Source of the DNA: Diplonema papillatum
Taxonomy: Eukaryota; Euglenozoa; Diplonemea; Diplonemida; Diplonemidae
Length of the DNA stretch: 64,000 bases
Assembly (NCBI GenBank): GCA_030068145.1
Contig: JAPJBO010000891.1
Location: forward strand, 1-64,000
Reading direction: 5' to 3'
This document shows positions 20,454 through 29,299 of this stretch, in pieces. Position 1 is the stretch's first letter, and each line of letters begins with the position of its first letter. Position numbers and translations under genes: made by a program. Below the pieces are notes generated by a model that searched no databases, was not told where the DNA came from, and saw only the letters and a list, made by a program, of their open reading frames with translations.

Positions 20454-21060
20454 TCATGGCAGCAAGCACGGGGACTGCAGGCGGGTTGGTGGCGAGAAGG
20501 GACAGAAAGATCTTCGAGCGACTGTGAGCAGCCTAGCAAGACGGGATGATGAATGATGAAGAAGCGCTAAGTGATCGCAAAGGTCCTTGTCTGGCGACCG
20601 ACCTTCCTTGAAAGGAAGGTCGGTAGCCAGACATTTTTGGACGGCTTTGTCAGCAAGGTGCAGGCGATGCACGGGCTCCATGATGACCTCGTCAACGGCC
20701 CCACAGGCGTACACTCACTAGCCGTCGTGAAGAGGCCTCTGTCTGTAACCACCTTTTTCATCCTTGGGAGCAGTGCATCGCCAGGGAGATCGAACCCCAA
20801 GGCAAGGAGCGACTCTTGCAGCTTCTGAAAGTAATCCAGCACGTACTGGAGATACTTGGTTGTCGTTGCTGGATCCTTCTGCCGCACAAGTGCTGCAAAC
20901 ACAAGCCGCATCCTCCATCTCTGCTCCATCGTGTCCAGGTACGAGAACGTCAGGCAGAGGATATCTTTGCTCCCCGGAAGCTCTCCTGCATCCCCGGCAA
21001 TGACGAAGTCACCACCCCCAAGCCGGAGCAGAAACTCCATGTCACCGAGGACAAGGTGCC
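20454..21060 (-). pseudogene. hAT transposase remnant
   Basis: The minus strand encodes GDFVIAGDAGELPGSKDILC, then KKVVTDRGLFTTAS, resembling the TDxxxN region of hAT transposases. In a second frame it continues PVHRLHLADKAVQKCL, the conserved CxxHxLxLxVKDA-like segment. The two parts are in different frames, so at least one frameshift separates them. A 20-bp hairpin (arms around CCGACCTTCCTT, 20585-20628) lies inside the downstream part. Only a fragment of a full transposase (usually 600+ residues) is present. Confidence 0.5.
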
Positions 21061-21159
21061 TACCGAGCGCTCGGCGAACACCCTATCGCCTGGAACTGGC
21101 CCGCACGGAATGCCTAAAGGCTCAAGTACTAACTGCGCTAAATTTAATATATGCGAGCT

Positions 21160-22018
21160 ATTGCGAGATAGTGTGGTACTCATTTGCATGCAAATGACTC
21201 CCCACTGACGCAACAAGAAGACGCCGATGCTCTATCGAATCACGCGATGGATGAGGTTCAGAGACGAGCGACAGCCGAGTATCGGGACTCGGCGACCGCG
21301 AAATCGTACGCGATGAAGAGCGCGATGCGACGGCTGACGAGTATCGTGCAGACGCCGATTCACCCGGCGCTTGAGATGCAAGTCAACGTCCTGACGTCTC
21401 TCGGAGGCGGGAACATGGCCGGACTCAACAAGAGACCACAAATAGCAAACCAGCAGGCGTTTGAAGCTGTGATGCGCGCCTACGAAGCCGCCGCACGAGA
21501 GCAGACGGCGAAGTAGGCCGGCGACAAGGTGCGAGCCGTACCGCAGGCTGGGCTCCGCAAAGCTGCAACACTGAATGGCAGTTTTCGACCGCAGACGCAT
21601 TACCCGTCGGGATGGGAGCGCAAGCAGGCTCGATGGAATCACGAAGTCAAGCAGGAGAGACGAACTGCGCAGACTGAGCGCAAGACGTGCACCAAGGGCA
21701 GACCAGGACGTTGGGACCGTGCGAAGTCGAAGAAGGAGTCCAAAAGCGAAGCAACAACACCAACGCGGAAACGCAACTCGAAGGCAGCCAAGCGGGCCTC
21801 CAGTGAAGTAACGAAGCTCATCCGAGTGTCCGATGAAACCCCTTGTCAATACCACCCAACGACTGCGACGCGCGTGCGAAATGTCGGACGCTAGCGTCTG
21901 TCAAGAGCATGCGTGACTCAGCCGTGTTTTAAAGGTGAGATGAGAGGCACCGGCTCACTCTGTCAAAGGACTATACTAACGCAACAAGAAGACGAGCTAA
22001 TGCGAGATAGTGGTACCC
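21160..22018 (+). mobile_element. Unidentified small element with two short ORFs
   Basis: The left end holds CATTTGCATGCAAATGACTC and the right part AAAGGTGAGATGAGAGGC followed by TGTCAAAGGACTATAC. A short direct repeat, ACGCAACAAGAAGACG, occurs at 21208 and again near 21979. The same end sequences occur fused together, inverted, at 34995-35268, where the roughly 690-bp middle is absent. So this is the longer member of a repeat family. Neither ORF resembles a known transposase. Confidence 0.55.
21247..21516 (+). CDS. Unknown 89-residue ORF in the small element
   Basis: The frame (open from 21184 upstream of the ATG) encodes a helical, polar protein with MDEVQRRATAEYRDSATAKS, LTSLGGGNMAGLNKRP and EAVMRAYEAAAREQTAK. 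No family is recognised. A second open stretch without an ATG follows 12 bases later (21529-21894). That one is very basic and contains TLNGSFRPQTHYPSGW, which is shared with the repeat at 6.3 kb. Confidence 0.4.
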   Translation: MDEVQRRATAEYRDSATAKSYAMKSAMRRLTSIVQTPIHPALEMQVNVLTSLGGGNMAGLNKRPQIANQQAFEAVMRAYEAAAREQTAK

Positions 22019-22276
22019 GAGCCCGTACGCACTCGACAACCTGCTTCCGTGAGTCAGCCCGAACTTCCTGGTCTCCAGCTACACTGCCTGTCGCGGTCAT
22101 TTTTTCAGACTAATATTCTTGTTTTTATTCCAATTTCAATATCCTGTCATCAGCACCTTTTTAGCCCCGGAAGAAGGTGCGTTAGTGGGCCCGTTGAACC
22201 GGCCTATCAAGATTGGCTGAGTGTCACGCCTTTAATCAATTACTGCAGTACCCCCCCAATTCACCCAAATGTTGAT
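22019..22276. other. Short spacer before the truncated LINE
   Basis: No gene seen. CCCCAATTCACCCAAATGTTGATC at its right edge resembles the CCAATTCACC core of the distant inverted repeat pair, suggesting the LINE copy landed in a related repeat. Confidence 0.35.
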
Positions 22277-22862
22277 CGAGTGTAATCGAGCGTAATCGAG
22301 CGTAATCGTTTGGATTAGAATGCAAAGAATCTGTGGCGATAATCTGCATCGCCGACGGCGCGGTTATCTCTTCGCACGTGATGTGTCATGCTTTCGCCTC
22401 TTTAGCTCGTCTTGATCGTCGCGCTCAGGCGCGCGTTTGGTGCTTCGCTTCTTCTTCGATTGCTCGTCGAGGTTCATCGGTTGCGCGTCGATTTCTGCTT
22501 TTTCCCAGCGCCTGGGCGATGGTCGTGGCGCATCGACGCGTCCTTTGCGTCTTTTCGGTACCGGCTCCGCCGCGGAGTCTGGTTGCCGCTTCTTCGCTGG
22601 CGTTGGCGCCGTCTTCCCGACCTTCGCTGCTGATGTCGGCGTTGATGTTGCGGGTTCTCGCTCGTCTTCCTCTGCTTCCGGCAGAACGAGCACCACGTTC
22701 TCACGTTTCGCCTGTCTCGGCGCTGGCGCGGGACCCTCCGGCTCCGCCTTCCTCTTCTTCGCCGTTGTTTCTTCACCTCTCGCCACGGCCGCCCGGTGGT
22801 GCCCTTTCCTGCAGCAGTGCGTAATCGAGTGTAATCGAGTGTAATCGACGCGTAATCGAGCT
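22277..22862 (-). mobile_element. 5'-truncated copy of the OTU-bearing LINE
   Basis: 22319-22819 repeats the last 500 bases of the 12.5-20.3 kb LINE (12541-13041) almost perfectly; I saw a single clear substitution, near 22580. It retains the C-terminal tail of ORF2 and the 3' end. The 3' side has one more decamer (CGAGCGTAAT) than the long copy. At the truncation point (22820) the sequence switches at once to four decamers (GTAATCGAGT type), so decamers flank the copy on both sides. Confidence 0.9.
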
Positions 22863-22902
22863 AAAGTCACTTTCAGGGGGGCTAGGTGAATTGGCTCAAT
22901 TA

Positions 22903-23794
22903 TTCACTATATTAACGGCTTATCACGTGGGCGGCCCTGAGATTACCCCCTCAGGTGACACCACTTTATCTTTAGCCATACTTCAACATTCTTATCATTT
23001 CTGCCTTTCTGGACAAGATTCTGATGGGTCGCGGACCCTCAAAAGCCTCACGAACACAGACTTTTTGGCTCTGAATACTCGCGAAGCTTGCAACATGGTA
23101 AATATAATACAACGAACAAAATTATATTGAAATGGGGCTGACACCACAACACGTTCTCTGCACAACCCCTCGACTATCGAGTTACAGATGGCCGTTACGA
23201 AAAACACCCACATACAGAGACGTTGAGAAAATGCTCGATGCCACTCGCTGATCTGCCGCCCGTTGCGCCTTTAGCGACCTAAGACGCAATGTCGGGCTGA
23301 CATGAGGACTGCTGCAGGGATCGCTCCCTTGACATTGTTGAACCTTCGTGCTCAACCGATGGTAGTTGCCTGGGCATGGCTAGCCAAAGGGCTGGTTACT
23401 TGATCGCATTGGGATTCGTTAGACTCAAGAACGTTCAGCGGATGCTTCATCATAAGGAACGTATGTACGAAGCTACCAGCACTTGCAGCAGCGACATCCG
23501 ATGTTCGATTGTCGCTCGATTGCAGTATGCTCCAGGGGGCTGATTAAGGCTGGTCGCGTTCGCATTTCTTTTTTGTCATAACTGGTTTCCTCTTTTGCCT
23601 TCGTTTTGCAGTCCACTCTCGGCTAGTGTATGAGTGCGTCGAATTGCAACCCCTCGTTTCATTTCTCTCGCAAGCTGTGCACAGGAAGGATTTGTATCAA
23701 TGATGATTAGAAAGAGTGTGTTGATGCTGTTCATCATACACATCAAGTCACGATTTGTGGCCACATAGGGAGAACAATACAGGGCAAAAAGGAA
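22903..23794. other. Intergenic stretch upstream of MON1
   Basis: No convincing coding sequence or domain was found. It probably contains the promoter and any 5' exon of the MON1 gene, as the MON1 frame begins without a clear ATG. Confidence 0.35.
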
Positions 23795-25241
23795 TTGGTT
23801 TTAAGTGCTAAAGTCGGGAAAGTGGGGAAAATAGGCCGCCAGTCGACTCACGCCGACACAGAGCGGCTTGCTTCGAATGAAGACATAGTGTCTAGCGGTG
23901 ATGATGCTAGCGACGAGCACTCACACAGCAGGCGCCCAGCGCAGACCGCTCACGCGACTCATCATGTCGACAAAGTGCATGGTGATACGGTCGATGAGAT
24001 CATTTCTGACATCAATCGTATGAAGAGCCACACACAAAAGATGGCTGACACCACGAATCGAAAGCACAGCGTTGATCGATCAGAGCCTCCCCCCGCTGGG
24101 CCATCGGGGAGTATCACAGATGAGGACAGCACATTGCAAGCTGACTTGCAAGAACGCGTGCAGGATCAGGTGACGTTGCCTGCAGCAGTACCCTCTCCGA
24201 CTGAAGAGCCCGAGCCCGAGCCCAAAGAAAGTGCAGTCTCTAACAGCGAGGTTAACGCTACCAGTGTAGACGAAAACCAGACAGATGCTGACAAGTTCCG
24301 CGCGTTCTGGGAAAGAAAGCGGAAGCACATTTTCATTTTTTCCAATGCGAGTCGGCCAATTTTTACTCGTTACGGGGACGAAACCGAGTTTCTGGACTTC
24401 TTCGGAATGATGGGACTGATGGTAAGCGCTACAGAAAATATTTTTAAGGCAGCAAGCGTCCTCGATGTAAAGAAGGGCGGCCCGTCATCCGAAACTGAAG
24501 AGGTTCGATACATGAAGGCTGGCGACCGGACATATGTTTTTGTGCGACACAGCGCCATTCACTACTTGGCAGTCTCCAATACTGGAGAGAGTGTTCGTAC
24601 TCTGGCTTCTCAGTTAAATTTTGTCAACGCTGTTCTGCTCAGCATCTTGACAGAAAACATGTACAAAATCTTTGACCGAAGAACAAACTACGATCTGAGA
24701 GGTCTGATGGGCAGTTCTGCAGATAGCATGCTCAAAGGAGCGGTCAGAATCGCAAATAACAATCCATCGTTCGGTCTTTCTGCTGTTCCTGTTCTTCGTC
24801 TTAGAAAGGCTACACGTGACAAGGTTACTCGGCAGCTGAAGCAGCGTATGAAAGACTGCGGCGTGGATCTTTCCTCAACGGCATATGCTTTCATGTTCTA
24901 CAACATCCCCGGTGGGCGAACACCCTACGGAGGAGCGGGCGAGTCAAATAACACTCTTTTGATTACATACCTCTCCCCTGAACGAGCTTCGATCGATGCT
25001 GTGGACTACAACGTGCTGACGAACTTTGTCCACAGCTCTTTACCCGCGGCTTCGAAATACCAAGAGATGTGGGCACCATGTTGCTTGCCTGGATACAGCA
25101 CAGAAGGGTTTTTGTACATGTACATGACTTTCATGACCCCAACTGTTGCTCTGGTTATTGTTTCCTGTGCGACGGAGGCGTTCCCAGCATGCAGCGCTGT
25201 CAAGGATGCACTGGTCAATGATTTCAATTGTACCGGGAGAG
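23795..25241 (+). CDS. MON1: MON1/SAND vacuolar fusion protein, main exon
   Basis: The Mon1 longin region starts at KRKHIFIFSNASRPIFTRYG and continues through YVFVRHSAIHYLAVSNTGES and NYDLRGLMGSSADSML, all close to MON1A/B. The first ~165 residues are acidic and low complexity, as in other MON1 proteins. Mon1 pairs with Ccz1 as the guanine exchange factor that recruits Rab7 to late endosomes. The first in-frame ATG is at about 24019; an upstream exon may supply the real start. The 3' edge is uncertain: phase 0 of the next exon fits a donor at 25214 (CTG|GTCAAT) better than GAGAG|GTGTGC at 25242, but the latter keeps more homologous sequence. The frame stays open to 25312. Confidence 0.88.
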
Positions 25242-26222
25242 GTGTGCCTTTTTCTACGTTCTGCTTTTGCTCAGGCATCGACTCCTTTAAGAAATATAGG
25301 AACAATGGATAACAGAAGTCGAGCCAAGTTCTTTCTGGGCACGGAGAAGTTGGGAGGTCCAGTGGCGGCAATGCGCCGTGGCAGCCTCGAGGCTGACCTG
25401 AAACGCGTTTCCTGCCGGTTCCCTCATGTGTTCGTGCATCCCGTACTGTGAGTTCTCTCATTCTCGCATGTGCGAGAATTGCGAGAATTTTGCGAGAGTC
25501 GGGGCCGCTACCCTCCAATACGAGAATATGCGAATACGAGTCGGATCGGATGTATGCCCGGCACACACGGCGGACTCCCCCACCGGCTGGGGAGTGTTTG
25601 AGGTCGTTTGTGCGGTCGGGGAGGCCCCACCGCACTGCGGGAGTGCCTGTTCTTGAAGAAAGTCTGAAATTATTAACACTGCCTCCCTCCGGTACGGACC
25701 CCGACCTTAGCATCAGGAAACCACTTTTGTCAAGTGCAAACGCCGGCATGAAGCAACACGCTTCCTCTGGTCTCAAAGGGTGTCCTAGCACCCACGTACT
25801 CTTTGATTCTTGACTACAAACGACACAGAACGAATTGACAAGGGCATTCCACCAGGCGAACCAACCACCGGATGTCTTCACGATGTAGTGAGCCCGAGGC
25901 AGTACACGATTTATAACGTCCGCGATGTGGATTTGCTGGTGTGTTTTCCATCTATACCTGAGCGAAGAGCTATCATCGTTCCTGACGAGGCGACAGTCTT
26001 TCTTACATGATACCGGATGTCGCAAGACCCTGATTTCCACAAGAGTGTTCGGGACATCTTCTGTGCAGCTAGTCATCTTTCGTCTCAATATGCCGCAACA
26101 CGGCATATTGAGGTCGACAACCGCGCCGAGTTGTGAGCCGGGGACGCTAATGTAGTGACTGACCCCCAAGTATTCAGTTCGCGGTTTGTTGAGCTTACTT
26201 AACGCTTCAATTAATTCAACAG
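25242..26222. other. Probable intron of MON1 with an antisense open frame
   Basis: Homology stops before it and resumes at 26223. It contains CTCGCATGTGCGAGAATTGC-type inverted repeats near 25460 and a short palindrome around CAATATGCCG (26087-26110). The minus strand is open for 387 codons over 25006-26169, extending into the MON1 exon. It shows no domain I can name. An alternative plus-strand exon (25275-25447, ending at a GTGAGT donor) is possible but not supported by MON1 homology. Confidence 0.4.
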
Positions 26223-26576
26223 GAACGTCCCGGTGAAGTGCTTCACTTCATGTACTCTGACTTGGAGCTTGGTCAGATGACTGCAGCTCGGTACAATCCC
26301 CCATTTGTTGGCAAAAAACAACAGAAAGGCCTCCTTCGCATGTACTACAAAGGTCGTGAGGCCGCGCAACAGTGTACGGGATCAAAGAAGACGATGATCT
26401 TCAGTACTGAGCATTACACAGTCTTTGTCAGGCTGGGAAAAAGCTACGAGTTGTATGTGACATATCGACCACTGGTGACCAAAGCTCAGGTTGCGGGGAC
26501 TGCTAGCTTGCTCAAGAAGTGGATTCGCATGCAGCATGACACTCTGTTTGCACCACCCACTGCTTTTGTTACTTAG
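26223..26576 (+). CDS. MON1: MON1/SAND, C-terminal exon
   Basis: After the acceptor TTAATTCAACAG (ends 26222) the frame gives ERPGEVLHFMYSDLELGQMT, matching the LRHFLYKS region of MON1. It continues with KKTMIFSTEHYTVFVRLG and YELYVTYRPL and ends KKWIRMQHDTLFAPPTAFVT, the expected C-terminus. The stop at 26574-26576 is where the family ends. The exon begins in phase 0. Confidence 0.88.
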   Translation, partial: ERPGEVLHFMYSDLELGQMTAARYNPPFVGKKQQKGLLRMYYKGREAAQQCTGSKKTMIFSTEHYTVFVRLGKSYELYVTYRPLVTKAQVAGTASLLKKWIRMQHDTLFAPPTAFVT

Positions 26577-27550
26577 CAGCATCAACAGCATTCGTTATGA
26601 ACGTAGGAGCATAAAAGACTAGTGGCAGGTACGTAACGCCACATTCCTCAGGGTACGCGATACGAACAATAGGCATCTTTTACATTCAGAAACTTCTTAC
26701 CCTTTTATCTCTTGCGGTTGATGTTGGCAAAGGTCTTCCTGAACATGAAAGACTTCAATTAAGGGACAGCAAGGCATGAGGAAGCCCGGGCTCTTGTCGA
26801 AGGCGATCACTGCATCTTTTCCCGGCTCTACCACCTCGTCCGCCTGCATTCGCTATAGGGTTTCTCGCCTGTCTCTACACGCAGACCGCTAGTGTTTTTT
26901 TTGTTTCCGTTTGATGATGTCCGTCCATTTTTCTTTCCACCAACCCAGTAAACAGGGGGTTCTCTGTTTCCCGGCTGCCTGTGGATTGTTCAGACAGTTT
27001 CTTTGTCCTTCCTGACCACGGTCAAGACGTACGAAGACATTAGCGGTGTGGTCCACCTTGGAGTTTTTCCGCGTTTGTGCCGAGGGGTCCGGGTTTTTTA
27101 TTTCTTGCCTCTCCAGCACACCGGCACTCTTGGTAGTGGAATTCTGAAGTTTCGCAGAGTTTTGTACAAGCACCTGCTTTGTAGGAAATACTTGAGGAGA
27201 GTTGTGAAAGATCAAAGGAGGTAAATGTGCTGTAGCCCACACGAAACACAGATAAATCTGGGTTTAGTGGCGGGCGTCGTTGTTGTAGGGTCCCGTATTT
27301 TGCCGTCACTCGCGTCCAGCAGAGGTGCTTCTGTATCGTGTACCTTTTGTCGGTTCGAAGGCCCCTTTGCGTTGCGTCTCCGTCCATACTGGCGACAACT
27401 ATGGGGCCCAAGACAAAATTCAAAGCGAATTTCTTCTTGGTGTCGGTTGCAACACTTACTTGGCTAGCCGTAGTTAAGTGTATAATCATACCTACATCCC
27501 ACATACTACTACCCGCCTCACAGCCTCAATGGTCAACCGGAGGGGCTGAT
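26577..27550. other. Intergenic stretch between MON1 and the 30-bp array
   Basis: Open frames of up to 154 codons occur on the minus strand (27040-27504), but they show no recognisable domain or splice support. No RNA gene was seen. Confidence 0.35.
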
Positions 27551-28085
27551 GCCCATAACGGTAGACAAATCTAAGTTTTTGCCCATAACGGTATACTCGC
27601 CCACGTTTTTGCCCATAACGGTATACCCGCCCACGTTTTTGCCCATAACGGTACACTCGCCCAAGTTTTTCCCCATAACGGTATACCCGCCCAAGTTTTT
27701 GCCCATAACGGTATACTCGCCCAAGTTTTTGCCCATAACGGTATACTCGCCCACGTTTTTGCCCATAACGGTATACCCGCCCACGTTTTTGCCCATAACG
27801 GTATACCCGCCCAAGTTTTTGCCCATAACGGTATACCCGCCCAAGTTTTTGCCCATAACGGTATACTCGCCCAAGTTTTTGCCCATAACGGTATACTCGC
27901 CCACGTTTTTGCCCATAACGGTATACCCGCCCAAGTTTTTGCCCATAACGGTATACTCGCCCAAGTTTTTGCCCATAACGGTATACTCGCCCACGTTTTT
28001 GCCCATAACGGTATACCCGCCCACGTTTTTGCCCATAACGGTATACCCGCCCAAGTTTTTGCCCATAACGGTACACGATTGTGAA
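27551..28085 (+). repeat. 30-bp minisatellite, 18 copies, open in several frames on both strands
   Basis: The unit is TTGCCCATAACGGTATACYC followed by GCCCAMGTTT, repeated without length change. Units differ mainly at two positions (T/C before CGCCC, A/C before GTTTTT). Because 30 is a multiple of three, one plus frame reads LPITVYPPTF decapeptides for about 197 codons. Three minus frames also stay open, giving YRYGQKRGRV, GKNVGGYTVM and LWAKTWAGIP. No start context or flanking coding sequence supports translation. Confidence 0.95.
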
Positions 28086-28599
28086 GTTTTTGCCCAAGAC
28101 CAAAAAATGAGCCGCGCCAAAAAACGGCCTGACCCATTTTGAATCATGCAGAAATTTCTTCCCCCCAGCCTAATTCACCCACACCGAAACGTACGAGGGT
28201 TGACCTGGGTTCACTGGCCCGTCGACGCGTGCGGGCGGCTGTGCTGGTGGGAGAAGGCAGGTTACTTGATGATGTGGACGGGCCAGTAACCCAACGTCGT
28301 CACCCGGCCATGCGCGCACTACCGAGCAGCGAGTCTCCAAAAAGTTTGAAACCTCGTTTTCGTGCATGTTGTATATTTCCGGTTTCATCCCGCAAAATCT
28401 AGAGAGATCGGGAATTGATCAGCGGGTGGAAGGAAGTTCCTGTTGGCGGAATTGAACTGGCGGAAAACACAACAGAAATTGCCACATTGAACAGCTAAAG
28501 GCGAGCATGAAAAGTAAGAAGGAGCTTTTCACGCCAACGTGCGGAAAAGTTGGTCCAAAATTTGGACCCAAACCTTGAACCAAAATCCGAGCCAAACTT
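28086..28599. other. Spacer between two minisatellites
   Basis: It contains an imperfect inverted repeat, GGGTTCACTGGCCCGTC (about 28208) with GACGGGCCAGTAACCC (about 28276), separated by some 50 bases. CCAGCCTAATTCACCC at about 28166 resembles the CCAATTCACC repeat end. No gene is seen. Confidence 0.4.
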
Positions 28600-28945
28600 G
28601 GACCCACAAATTTGGACCCAATACTTGGACCCAATACTTGGACCCAATACTTGGACCCAATACTTGGACCCAATACTTGGACCCAATACTTGGACCCAAT
28701 ACTTGGACCCAATACTTGGACCCAAAACTTGGACCCAATACTTGGACCCAATACTTGGACCCAATACTTGGACCCAATACTTGGACCCAAAACTTGGACC
28801 CAATACTTGGACCCAATACTTGGACCCAAAACTCGAACCCAAAACTTGGACCCAAAACTTGACCCTAAACTTGGACCCTAAACTTGGACCCAAAACTTGG
28901 ACCCAAAACTTAGAGTCAAAACTTGCCCAATACTTGGACCCAAGA
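28600..28945 (+). repeat. 13-bp minisatellite (AATACTTGGACCC)
   Basis: About 17-18 nearly perfect units lie in the middle, with degenerate units (AAAACTTGGACCC, CTAAACTTGGACCC) at both edges. The unit length is not a multiple of three, so every frame reads the same 13-residue cycle (WVQVLGPSIGSKY on the minus strand). Confidence 0.93.
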
Positions 28946-29299
28946 CTGCTGAAAACCCACACAAGGTGCTCAAACGTTGATGCTGGTGAAGGCTGGCTGC
29001 TGGGAAAACATTATACTACCTCGGATGGCACCACGGCTCGTATATTTCTTTTTTTACCACTCCACGAGCGTCTGCCTCGCCGCAAGTTAGCGCCATGTAT
29101 GGACTAAGTTAGTGTACCGGAAATTTGTCTTTGGCCCTGAATCTGACCGACCTGACCGGATCCCGAAAATTCCTATATAATACCCTGTGGCGCCATGCTT
29201 TCCATAAATGATAATTGGACCCCCTTGAGTTTTCCCGGGGTTGTTTCCCGGGGCTGTGCCGGGTTTTGCACCGCACATGGACCACACCGATTATAGTTG
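28946..29299. other. Spacer left of the second LINE
   Basis: No gene or repeat family recognised. The start of the LINE 3' UTR is not defined and may lie inside the right edge. Confidence 0.3.

Noticed and set aside
21181-21196. ATTTGCATGCAAAT as a POU/octamer regulatory site
   Set aside because: It belongs to the end of a repeat family (also at 35.25 kb), so its presence does not indicate gene regulation.
25242-25274. A 33-base intron (GTGTGC...CTCAG) in MON1
   Set aside because: Its removal keeps the same frame and runs into the same stop, and MON1 homology resumes only at 26223, so it does not solve the model.
27551-28085. The 30-bp array as a CRISPR-like array
   Set aside because: There are no unique spacers; the units are directly abutting, and the DNA is eukaryotic.
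28139-28402. Small plus-strand frame between the minisatellites as a gene
   Set aside because: It overlaps an inverted repeat, is short, and has no recognisable feature.
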